Assembly: GCA_046052145.1 (NCBI GenBank)
Contig: JBJOMW010000001.1
Location: forward strand, 1 to 64,000
Direction of reading: 5' to 3'
Source of the DNA: Falsiroseomonas sp046052145
GTDB lineage: Bacteria; Pseudomonadota; Alphaproteobacteria; Acetobacterales; Acetobacteraceae
DNA: 64,000 nucleotides
A program made the translations under genes and the position numbers. The notes below the pieces were generated by a model. That model did not search any database. It was not told the origin of the DNA and worked only from the letters and a program-made list of their open reading frames with translations. Positions 50,422-59,084 of this stretch are shown here, one piece after another (within the stretch, counting starts at the first letter, position 1; each line of letters begins with the position of its first letter).

Positions 50422-50706
50422 TCAGTGCAGCACGAACTGGCCGCTGGCGTAGCGCAGCTCCGCCGGGCGGGTCAGCGCGGCGGAGGCGACGCGGATGGAG
50501 TGCAGCGGCGCCTCGATCTCCTGCCGCCAGAACTCCAGGAAGCGGCCGAGCTCGGGGAAGCGCGGGGCCCGATCATGCTTCTGCCAGATGAAGCTCTGCA
50601 GCACGCCCGGATGGTCGGGCATGTGATAGAGTAGCTCCGCCGTGGTCAGCCGCCAATCGGGCAGCAGGGGAAAGCGGGCGAGGCGCTCAAGCTGGCTGAG
50701 GTCCAT
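50422..50706 (-). CDS. Usg-like family protein
   Basis: A 94-residue cytoplasmic protein of the Usg family (LTTAELLYHMPDHPGVLQSF, DRAPRFPELGRFLEFWRQEI, HSIRVASAALTRPAEL), widespread in alphaproteobacteria and of unknown function. It is divergent from groES; their starts are about 380 bases apart, with the two CIRCE sites between them. The other reading toward the left has no neighbours in the same operon. Confidence 0.88.
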   Translation of the reverse strand: MDLSQLERLARFPLLPDWRLTTAELLYHMPDHPGVLQSFIWQKHDRAPRFPELGRFLEFWRQEIEAPLHSIRVASAALTRPAELRYASGQFVLH

Positions 50707-50855
50707 GCTGGCTCCTGTGCTGTGTCGGCGCGATCAGATCCGCGTGTCTGTTCCTTCTTTGGTCCCGCCAGCGCGCCGGTTGGGCGCCCTGACGGGATGG
50801 AGAAGATGCCATGACGGATCGGGGACAGCGCAAGAAAAACAAGCCAGCTCAATGC

Positions 50856-50882
50856 ATTAGCACTCGCGCGCCGAGAGTGCTG
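50856..50882 (+). promoter_or_regulatory. CIRCE element 1 (HrcA operator)
   Basis: TTAGCACTC-N9-GAGTGCTGC: seven of nine bases on the right arm and all nine of the left match the consensus TTAGCACTC-N9-GAGTGCTAA. It lies just upstream of the -35 hexamer of the groESL promoter. HrcA binding is inferred from the consensus. Confidence 0.9.
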
Positions 50883-50888
50883 CCGAAG

Positions 50889-50917
50889 CTTGACGGCGGA
50901 ATGGGCCTGCCCTAGAT
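50889..50917 (+). promoter_or_regulatory. Promoter of groESL
   Basis: TTGACG (50889-50894), 17 bases, TAGATC (50912-50917). The -35 region CTTGACG and CCTAGATC near -10 are also compatible with an alphaproteobacterial heat-shock sigma factor. It is flanked by two CIRCE sites. Confidence 0.6.
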
Positions 50918-50918
50918 C

Positions 50919-50945
50919 CCTGGCACTCCTCTGGGGGGAGTGCTA
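50919..50945 (+). promoter_or_regulatory. CIRCE element 2 (HrcA operator)
   Basis: CTGGCACTC-N9-GAGTGCTAA: the right arm is perfect and the left arm differs at its first and third positions. It follows the -10 hexamer by one base and so would cover the transcription start. This is the usual repressing position. Confidence 0.9.
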
Positions 50946-51085
50946 ACGGGCGCCGAAATGGGCCTGCTGGCTGCGGAGACCCGGTTGGGTAGCGGCGCAT
51001 CTGGCCGTGACCAACCCCGTCAGGGTCGCCGCGTAGCTCCGGAAGAGCTTGCCAACCTTTTGGAAGCAGTCAGGAGAGGTACGCT

Positions 51086-51382
51086 ATGAAGTTCCGTCCC
51101 CTGCACGACCGTGTTCTCGTTCGCCGCGTGACGGCCGAAGAGAAGACGGCGGGCGGCATCATCATCCCCGACACCGCCAAGGAAAAGCCGCAGGAAGGCG
51201 AAGTGATCGCCGTCGGCTCCGGCACGCTGAACGACAAGGGCGAGCTCCGCGCGCTCGACGTCAAGGCGGGCGACCGGATCCTGTTCGGCAAGTGGTCGGG
51301 CACCGAGGTCAAGCTCGGCGGTGAGGAGCTCCTCATCATGAAGGAGTCCGACATCATGGGCATCCTGGACCAGGCTGCCTGA
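51086..51382 (+). CDS. groS: Co-chaperonin GroES
   Basis: A 98-residue lid of the GroEL chamber. MKFRPLHDRVLVRRV, the mobile loop (EEKTAGGIIIPDTAKEKPQEGEV) and the closing part ILFGKWSGTEVKLGGEELLIMKE are typical. AGGAGAGG stands about 8 bases before the ATG. groEL follows 57 bases downstream. Control by HrcA through two CIRCE sites upstream is inferred. Confidence 0.98.
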   Translation: MKFRPLHDRVLVRRVTAEEKTAGGIIIPDTAKEKPQEGEVIAVGSGTLNDKGELRALDVKAGDRILFGKWSGTEVKLGGEELLIMKESDIMGILDQAA

Positions 51383-51439
51383 GCCCTGCTCGTCAACGCC
51401 TGATCGTCGCAAACGACCAGATCTAGGGAACGGAAGACA

Positions 51440-53077
<1,638 letters not shown>

Positions 53078-53109
53078 TCGGCGTTTTTCACCGATCGGTT
53101 GTTTCGAGG

Positions 53110-53136
53110 GGGGCGGGCCGCAAGGCCCGCCCCTTT
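53110..53136 (+). terminator. Terminator of groESL
   Basis: GGGGCGGGCC (53110-53119), loop GCAA and GGCCCGCCCC (53124-53133), then TTTCACTTT. A weaker hairpin (GATCGG with CCGATC around 53077-53097) precedes it. Confidence 0.85.
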
Positions 53137-53366
53137 CACTTTGCGCACTCCGTACGACACGACAGGCCATGCGCTGAAAAAACCGTGAGTTGTCGTGCTC
53201 CGGCTTTGACTTCGTACCGCGCCGCAGCCCAGTCTGGCCCCAGCCTTGCGTTCCGGCTTGCCGTGCCCAAGGGGGTGATCCCCGGGCTGCTCCAGGTCCC
53301 GCCGCCGCGTGGCGCCCCGCCCGGGCGATCGGCGCCCGGGCAAGCTGGACGAGGAGCCCGGATCGC

Positions 53367-53570
53367 ATGGCGATCGGCACCGTGAAGTGGTTCAACGCGA
53401 CGAAGGGCTTCGGCTTCATCGTCCCGCAGGACGGCGGCAAGGACGTGTTCGTGCACATCACCGCCGTGCAGAAGGCCGGCATGACCGGCCTCAATGAAGG
53501 CCAGAAGCTTTCCTACGAAGTGGAGATGGAGCGCGGCAAGGCGGCCGCCACCAACCTCCGCCCGGCCTGA
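53367..53570 (+). CDS. cspA: Cold shock protein, CspA family
   Basis: A 67-residue OB-fold nucleic acid binding protein. RNP1 (KGFGFIV) and RNP2 (VFVHI) are both present, in MAIGTVKWFNATKGFGFIVP and DVFVHITAV. GAGGAG stands 11 bases before the ATG. It lies alone, about 230 bases beyond the groESL terminator, with a long untranslated lead that could respond to temperature as in other csp genes. The direction of regulation cannot be read from sequence. Confidence 0.95.
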   Translation: MAIGTVKWFNATKGFGFIVPQDGGKDVFVHITAVQKAGMTGLNEGQKLSYEVEMERGKAAATNLRPA

Positions 53571-53767
53571 GCCACCGCACGACATCGGCTTCGGCGCCGC
53601 CGCGGGCAGCCCGTGGCGGCGTCGCTGTGTCCGGGCCAGCAGCGTGTCGTCTCGCTGGCCGGTCCACTGGCTGCTGCCACCGTGATGGCCATGGCCGCGC
53701 CCTCCGCTATGCTGGCCACGCGCCGTGAAGGCCCGCGGCGCGGGACGTTTTCCCGGAGGTTTCGCGC

Positions 53768-54781
53768 GTGTTCGACCTGCCCGCCCTGGAAGCAGCCGCC
53801 CGCCTCGTGCACGCGAACTTCCCGCCGACGCCGCAATATGCCTGGCCTCTGCTGGCCGCCCGCACAGGCGCCGAGGTCTGGGTCAAGCACGAAAACCACA
53901 CGCCGACCGGCGCCTTCAAGGTGCGCGGCGGCCTGACCTATTTCGACCGGCTGAAGCGCGAGCGGCCCGGCGTGCGCGGCGTCATCTCCGCCACCCGCGG
54001 CAATCACGGGCAGAGCCTGGCCTATGCCGGGGCGCGCGCGGGCGTGCCCGTCACCATCCTGGTGCCGCGCGGCAACAGCGTGGAGAAGAACGCCGCAATG
54101 CGCGAGCTCGGCGCGACGCTGATCGAGCATGGCGAGGATTTCGACGCCGCGCGCACCGAGGCCCGCCGGCTGGCGCAAGAACAGGGGTTAGAATTCGCGC
54201 CCTCCTTCGCGCCGGACCTCGTGCTGGGTGTCGCGACCTATGCGCTCGAGTTCTTCCGCCACATTGCCGCGCGCGGCCAGACGCTCGATGCGCTCTATGT
54301 GCCGATCGGGCTCGGGTCGGGCATCTGCGGCTGCATCGCCGCGCGCGACCTGCTCGGCCTGCCGACCGAGATCATCGGCGTGCAGAGCACGGAAGCAGAT
54401 GCATACGCGCAAAGCTTTGCCTCCGGCGAGGTGGTGGAGGTGCCCACCGCCAACACCCGCGCCGATGGCATGGCCACCCGCATCCCCGACCAGACTGCGC
54501 TGGCGATGATCCGCGGCGGGTTCAACGCGGCGCATCCGCATCGCGATGCCAATGGCCGCACCGGCGCCGCGCGCATCGTCACCGTGACGGATGACGAGGT
54601 GGCCGCGGCGATCCGCGCCTATTGGCAGGACACGCATAATCTGGCCGAGGGCGCGGGCGCAGCCCCGCTTGCCGCGCTGCTGCAGGAAGGCGAACGGATG
54701 CGCGGGCGGCGCGTCGGCGTGATCCTATGCGGCGGCAACATCGACCTCGCGCTGTTCCGCGACTGGGTGCTCGGGGCATGA
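53768..54781 (+). CDS. Threonine/serine dehydratase-like PLP enzyme
   Basis: A 337-residue fold-type II PLP enzyme. The Schiff-base lysine is K51 in PTGAFKVRGG; ATRGNHGQSLAYA is the substrate loop, GLGSGICG the phosphate-binding glycine loop, and CGGNID closes the site. It resembles catabolic threonine or serine dehydratases and the related racemases and lacks the ACT regulatory domain. The GTG start at 53768 has GGAGG 8 bases upstream. The stop overlaps the start of the amidohydrolase gene (ATGA), so the two are translated together; the substrate is not known. Confidence 0.88.
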   Translation: MFDLPALEAAARLVHANFPPTPQYAWPLLAARTGAEVWVKHENHTPTGAFKVRGGLTYFDRLKRERPGVRGVISATRGNHGQSLAYAGARAGVPVTILVPRGNSVEKNAAMRELGATLIEHGEDFDAARTEARRLAQEQGLEFAPSFAPDLVLGVATYALEFFRHIAARGQTLDALYVPIGLGSGICGCIAARDLLGLPTEIIGVQSTEADAYAQSFASGEVVEVPTANTRADGMATRIPDQTALAMIRGGFNAAHPHRDANGRTGAARIVTVTDDEVAAAIRAYWQDTHNLAEGAGAAPLAALLQEGERMRGRRVGVILCGGNIDLALFRDWVLGA

Positions 54782-55959
54782 CCAGCCTGATCCTGCGCAA
54801 TGCGCGCCCGCTCGGCGGGCCGGCTACCGACATCCTGATCGCGGAGGGGCGCATCACCGCGATCGGCCCGGCGCTGGCCGCTCCGCCTGGTACGCCAGAG
54901 GAAGACGCCGCCGGCCTGCTCGCCCTGCCCGCCTTCGTCGAAGGCCACACCCATCTCGACAAGACGCTGTGGGGCATGGGGTGGTGGCGCAACGAGGTCG
55001 GCCCGCGGCTGATCGACCGGATCGAGACCGAACGCGCGCAGCGCCGCCTCCTTGGCCTCGATGCCGCGCGGCAGGGCGAGCGGCTGGCGCGCGAATTCCT
55101 GCGGCAAGGCACCACGCGCATCCGCACCCATGCCGATGTGGACACCGAGATCGGCACGACGCATGCCGAAGCCCTGATCGCGCTGCGCGAGACGCTGCGC
55201 GGCACGATGGACCTGCAGATCGTCGCCTTCCCGCAATCCGGCCTGCTGGTCCGGCCTGGCACGCTGGCGCTGCTGGAGGCGGCACTGCGCGCGGGCGCGG
55301 ATATCGTCGGCGGGCTCGATCCGTCGGGCATGGACCGCGATCCGAAGGGCCATCTGGATACGGTGTTCGGCCTGTGCGAGCGCTTCGGCAAGCCGCTCGA
55401 CATCCATCTGCACGAACCTGGGGAACTCGGCGCCTTCGCGCTTGAGATGATCGTGGAGCGGACACAGGCGCTGGGGATGCAGGGTCAGGTGGTGGTCAGC
55501 CACGCCTTCTGCCTGGGCGAGGTTTCGCGCGCACGCGTGCTTTATGATGCGCTGGCGGAAGCCGGCATCGCGCTGGCCACGACCGCGCCGCCCTCGCGCC
55601 CCGTGCCGCTGGTGCGCGAAGCGCGGGCGGCGGGTGTGGCGATCTTCGCCGGCACCGACGGCATCCGCGACACCTGGACCCCCTATGGCATGCCCGACAT
55701 GCTGCAGCGCGCGATGATCGTCGGCCTGCGCAACGACTTCCGGCGCGACGACGAGATCGCGCTTGCCTTCGGCATGGTGAGCGAACACGCCGCCGAGGCC
55801 TGCGGCTTCGAGCGCTGCGCGCTGGAGCCCGGGCACCGCGCCGATCTGGTGCTGGTCGCGGCGGAAACCCTGGCCGAGGCCGTGGTCGCGCAGCCCGCAC
55901 GGCGCCTGGTGGTCAGCCATGGCCGCGTGGTGGCGCGCGACGGGCAGCTGGCAGCGTGA
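54778..55959 (+). CDS. Cytosine-deaminase-like amidohydrolase
   Basis: A 393-residue metal-dependent amidohydrolase. EGHTHLDKTLWG gives the H-x-H pair, DIHLHEPGE and VVVSHAFCLG give further histidines, and FAGTDGIRDTWTPYG carries the catalytic aspartate. This order is typical of the cytosine deaminase-like branch that acts on pyrimidines, cyclic ureas or similar ring compounds. It starts inside the stop of the dehydratase-like gene. The substrate cannot be named from sequence. Confidence 0.88.
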   Translation: MTSLILRNARPLGGPATDILIAEGRITAIGPALAAPPGTPEEDAAGLLALPAFVEGHTHLDKTLWGMGWWRNEVGPRLIDRIETERAQRRLLGLDAARQGERLAREFLRQGTTRIRTHADVDTEIGTTHAEALIALRETLRGTMDLQIVAFPQSGLLVRPGTLALLEAALRAGADIVGGLDPSGMDRDPKGHLDTVFGLCERFGKPLDIHLHEPGELGAFALEMIVERTQALGMQGQVVVSHAFCLGEVSRARVLYDALAEAGIALATTAPPSRPVPLVREARAAGVAIFAGTDGIRDTWTPYGMPDMLQRAMIVGLRNDFRRDDEIALAFGMVSEHAAEACGFERCALEPGHRADLVLVAAETLAEAVVAQPARRLVVSHGRVVARDGQLAA

Positions 55960-56074
55960 GGCTTCCGCCCCGGCGCATCCCTTCGTAGCATCGCGCCGCA
56001 GCTTGTCATTGCGCGACTGATTCACTGCTACGGCGATTCCGCCTTCGCGGATCAGGCGCGAAGAGGAATACGCG

Positions 56075-56488
56075 ATGCCGCAGGTGATCACGAAGGGCTA
56101 CCGCCAGCTGGTGGATGAGGCCAATGCGATTGTCGAGGAGATCGACATCGAGGCCGCGAAGGCTCTGTACGGACAAGACGACGTGCAGTTCGTGGACATC
56201 CGCGACATCCGCGAACTGGAGCGCGAAGGCCGCATCCCCGGCGCCTTCCATTGCCCGCGCGGCATGCTGGAATTCTGGATCGACCCAGCCAGCCCCTATG
56301 CCAAGCCGCAATTCCAGCAGGACAAGCGCTTCGTCTTCTTCTGCGCAGGCGGGCTGCGCAGCGCGCTGGCCGCGCGCGCCGCGCAGGAGATGGGGCTGAA
56401 GCCCGTCGCCCATATCAAGGGCGGCTATGGCGCCTGGCGCGCAGCGGGCGGCACCACCGAAGCGCTGCCGCCGAAGCCACCGAAGTGA
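56075..56488 (+). CDS. Rhodanese-like sulfurtransferase
   Basis: A 137-residue single-domain rhodanese. VQFVDIRDIRELEREGRIPGAFHCPRG is the entry part and FFCAGGLRSALAA the active loop with the persulfide cysteine C90. It may carry sulfur or handle cyanide or thiosulfate. The cupin gene starts within its stop codon (GTGA). Confidence 0.92.
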   Translation: MPQVITKGYRQLVDEANAIVEEIDIEAAKALYGQDDVQFVDIRDIRELEREGRIPGAFHCPRGMLEFWIDPASPYAKPQFQQDKRFVFFCAGGLRSALAARAAQEMGLKPVAHIKGGYGAWRAAGGTTEALPPKPPK

Positions 56489-56817
56489 AGATCCCCACCC
56501 TTCCCTTTACCGTCACCGATTGGGATGCGGTGGCGCCCACGATCCATCCCGGCGAGACCGGGGAGGCGCGCTGGCGCACGCTGAACATCGGCGATCTCCG
56601 CGTGCGGATGGTGGAGTATTCGCCGGGCTACCTGGCCGATCATTGGTGCGACCGCGGCCATGTGCTGCTGGTGCTGGAAGGCGAGCTGGAGACGGAGCTA
56701 CGCGACGGCCGCCGCTTCACGCTGCGCCCCGGCACCAGCTACCAGGTGAGCGATTTCGGCGACGCCGCCCACCGCTCCTCGACGAAGACCGGCGCGAAGC
56801 TGTTCATCGTGGATTGA
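56485..56817 (+). CDS. DHCW-motif cupin protein
   Basis: A 110-residue cupin. The GTG at 56485 overlaps the preceding stop as GTGA. The barrel contains YLADHWCDRGHVLLVLEGELETEL and the later LRPGTSYQVSDFGDAAHRSST, with histidines that could hold a metal. The pattern fits the small cupin group marked by a D-H-x-C/W motif. It is coupled to the rhodanese, so a role in sulfur or cysteine chemistry is possible but unproven. Confidence 0.85.
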   Translation: MKIPTLPFTVTDWDAVAPTIHPGETGEARWRTLNIGDLRVRMVEYSPGYLADHWCDRGHVLLVLEGELETELRDGRRFTLRPGTSYQVSDFGDAAHRSSTKTGAKLFIVD

Positions 56818-56826
56818 GCCGCGCGC

Positions 56827-57258
56827 TCACAGCACCTGGAAGCGCGCCTTGGCGGCGCGCTCGATGGCGCCGGCGATCAGGCGGTCCAGGTCGAGGCCGA
56901 TGCGCAGATCCTGCAGAAACTGCAATTCCTCCTGCGTGGTGTCGCCATCCGCAGCACAGACCTCGCAGGCCAGCAGGTAAGCGGTCTCACGCAGGCGCAT
57001 CGGCAAGGCGTCCCGCAGCATCGTCATGGCCTGGTCGAGGCCATCGGTGCGCGCCAGCAGACGCGCGACCGCGTCCGTCACCGTCTCGATCTCGCTGGCG
57101 TGGAAATCGGAGAAGGCCGGCAGCTCCTGCACCATGCGGCTCATTGTCGCGAGCTCGGCATCGGACATCGGGCCATCGGCGACCGACATCAGCACCATGG
57201 CGCAGACCAGCGCCTCCTGGGCGGTGAAGCGGGCGATGGCAGCCTGACGAACAGTCAT
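56827..57258 (-). CDS. TerB-like (tellurite resistance) domain protein
   Basis: A 143-residue all-alpha protein of the TerB fold: FTAQEALVCAMVLMSVADGPMSDAELATMSRMV, a middle helix and LLACEVCAADGDTTQEELQFLQDLRI. The pairs of acidic residues in DG.MSDAE and DG.TTQEE are typical, and TerB domains can bind metal ions. GGAGGGG stands before the ATG. Only tellurite-type stress is known for named relatives; function here is open. Confidence 0.82.
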   Translation of the reverse strand: MTVRQAAIARFTAQEALVCAMVLMSVADGPMSDAELATMSRMVQELPAFSDFHASEIETVTDAVARLLARTDGLDQAMTMLRDALPMRLRETAYLLACEVCAADGDTTQEELQFLQDLRIGLDLDRLIAGAIERAAKARFQVL

Positions 57259-57332
57259 CTTCAGCCCCTCCGGCTAGCGGTGAGACTGCATGCGTCGCGC
57301 GCTGGGTGCCCCCGGGTCAAGAAGATTGGGCA

Positions 57333-57821
57333 TCACGCCTCTGGTGCGGGCTCATCAGCGTCTCGTGCCGCGTCCAGCGCGGCGCGCAGCCGGCGCAACA
57401 GCGGCAGCGCGGCCCCCAACTCCAGATCGGTGATCCCGGCGGCGATGGGGCCGATCGCCGCGCTGGCCGCGGTGACAGCCTGGGCGCGGGCATCGCGGCC
57501 GGCCTCGGTCAGGAACACCAGCTTGCCACGCCCGTCGCTGGGATGCGGCCCGACGCGCACCAATCCGCGCGCCTCCAGCTTCTGGATCGTGTTGGTCATG
57601 GCGGGCCGTTCCACCTGCACCGCGCGGGCGATGCGCGCGGGGCTGCGCCCATCGCCCATCCGCGTCAGGTGGTTGAGCACGACGAAGTGCGAGACGCGCA
57701 GCCCATCGGGCAGCACGCGCTCCAGCCGGTTGCGGGCCAGGTGCTCGATGATCGAGACCTCATTCAGCAGGGCAAAGAGCGGCGGGTCGCCGCCGCTCTT
57801 CGATGGCGTGTCAGACGGCAC
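57333..57821 (-). CDS. MarR-family regulator, probable repressor of the nitroreductase operon
   Basis: A 162-residue winged-helix regulator: HFVVLNHLTRMGDGRSPARIARAVQVERPAMTNTIQKLEARGLV is the helix-turn-helix and SDGRGKLVFLTEAG the wing. The GTG at 57821 has AGGA 5 bases upstream and overlaps the nitroreductase stop by 11 bases, so it is translated with it. Two operator-like palindromes in the promoter upstream of the nitroreductase gene fit autoregulation by this protein. The inducer is unknown. Confidence 0.85.
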   Translation of the reverse strand: MPSDTPSKSGGDPPLFALLNEVSIIEHLARNRLERVLPDGLRVSHFVVLNHLTRMGDGRSPARIARAVQVERPAMTNTIQKLEARGLVRVGPHPSDGRGKLVFLTEAGRDARAQAVTAASAAIGPIAAGITDLELGAALPLLRRLRAALDAARDADEPAPEA

Positions 57822-58995
57822 GGATCCTGGTGTCCACTGGCCACCGGGGGGTCGGCGGCACGGGTGGAGCATAGCCGAGACGGGCGAGCATCTGCACTGT
57901 GGTCCCCGCCCCGCCATAGGGGCCGCCGCCCGGCGCCAATGCCGCATGCATCTCGGCATAGGGGCCGGCGACTTCGGGGAATTCCTGCAAGGCCTGACTC
58001 AGCGGTTGCACCGAAAGCCCCGCCGCTGTCGCCGCGAGGTTCACCCGCAGCCAGTCGCGCCCGGCCGCCAGCTGCGCCGCGCGGCCACCGCCCTGCGTGA
58101 TCAGCCAGACATAGGCCGGCGTTGCCGCGAGCATCGGCGTATAGCGGTCGATCATCACCCGATAGCCAGCGCCACCGGGCAGCATCGACTCGCGCGTGAT
58201 CTGGCCGGCGGCGACCCCCTCTTCGATGCCGGGGCCCCAGACGCTGATGCCGTCCGGGTTCGCCGCCACGCCGGCACGGCCAAAGCGCATGAGGTTGACG
58301 CTTTCCAGATGCGCCGCCTCGGTCGCGGCCTCGATCTGCCAGCTGCGCCAGGCGATATCGCGGATCGCGGCGACCCGCTCGGGCGCGACGGTGCCGCCGA
58401 AGCGGACCGGCGCGCCCACCGCGGCGCCGAGCCCGGCCAGGGCGTCCGGCGCGACGGGGCGCGACATGTCATAGGGGCGCTTGGTGGACCGCCGCGCCCC
58501 GGCGTGGCGGAACAGCGGGTCGGGCGTCGCGCTGCCCGGGGCGCCGAAGCGCAGAACGGCAACAGGGCGGCTGTCGAGCCGCGGCGAGGGGTCGCCTTCG
58601 GGGAAGGGCGTGACGGTGACGGCGCGGCCTTCCTCGGCCGCGGCCAGCCGGCAGAGCTCGGCGAAGCCACCCAGGCCGATGGTGATCTGCCGGTCGAAGG
58701 GATCGGTCACCGGCAACCGCCGGTCGAGGTCGCAGCGCAGCACCACCGTGTCGGGCGCGGCGGCGGGCAGCTCCGCGATCCAGGGCTGGCGGTTATGCGG
58801 GTTGGGCGCCAGCACTGCCCAGGCCAGGGCGCGGATCCGGGGATCGGGATGGGCCGCGGCGGCTGGCGCTTGCGCCCAAGGGGCGAGCGGGTCGGAGGTG
58901 GCGGCCCGCACCACTTGGCCGTCGCGGCCGAGCGGGCTGAGGGTGAGGGCCGCGGCGCCGGCAGCGCGCAGCAGAGACCGTCGTTCGAGGCGCAT
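57811..58995 (-). CDS. Acg-type nitroreductase with Tat signal
   Basis: A 394-residue protein. The start MRLERRSLLRAAGAAALTLS carries a twin-arginine motif (RRSLLR) followed by a hydrophobic stretch, so it should be exported folded with its flavin. The rest resembles the Acg branch of the nitroreductase superfamily: ALAWAVLAPNPHNRQPWIAEL near the start, RRSTKRPYDMSRPV, and VAAGQITRESMLPGGAGYRVMID. The ATG at 58995 has GGAG 6 bases upstream. A MarR gene follows with overlapping ends. It may reduce nitro or quinone compounds in the periplasm. Confidence 0.82.
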   Translation of the reverse strand: MRLERRSLLRAAGAAALTLSPLGRDGQVVRAATSDPLAPWAQAPAAAAHPDPRIRALAWAVLAPNPHNRQPWIAELPAAAPDTVVLRCDLDRRLPVTDPFDRQITIGLGGFAELCRLAAAEEGRAVTVTPFPEGDPSPRLDSRPVAVLRFGAPGSATPDPLFRHAGARRSTKRPYDMSRPVAPDALAGLGAAVGAPVRFGGTVAPERVAAIRDIAWRSWQIEAATEAAHLESVNLMRFGRAGVAANPDGISVWGPGIEEGVAAGQITRESMLPGGAGYRVMIDRYTPMLAATPAYVWLITQGGGRAAQLAAGRDWLRVNLAATAAGLSVQPLSQALQEFPEVAGPYAEMHAALAPGGGPYGGAGTTVQMLARLGYAPPVPPTPRWPVDTRIRAV

Positions 58996-59011
58996 GGCGA
59001 GCTCCATCTGG

Positions 59012-59023
59012 TTCGACTTCGAA
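59012..59023 (-). promoter_or_regulatory. Operator-like palindrome 1 (TTCGA-CT-TCGAA)
   Basis: TTCGA at 59012-59016 and TCGAA at 59019-59023 are inverted. It lies downstream of the -10 hexamer, over the predicted transcription start of the nitroreductase operon. Centre to centre it is 20 bp from palindrome 2. Confidence 0.7.
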
Positions 59024-59024
59024 T

Positions 59025-59053
59025 GATTTAATTCGATATCGAACTTTATGCAA
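59025..59053 (-). promoter_or_regulatory. Candidate promoter of the nitroreductase-marR operon
   Basis: On the minus strand: TTGCAT (plus-strand 59048-59053), 17 bases, TAAATC (59025-59030). The second palindrome fills the spacer. Confidence 0.45.
59032..59043 (-). promoter_or_regulatory. Operator-like palindrome 2 (TTCGATATCGAA)
   Basis: A perfect 12-bp palindrome between the -35 and -10 hexamers of the nitroreductase promoter. A repressor bound here would block RNA polymerase. Confidence 0.7.
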
Positions 59054-59084
59054 GCACGATTTCGCACCCGGTCGTCGGGGCCAT

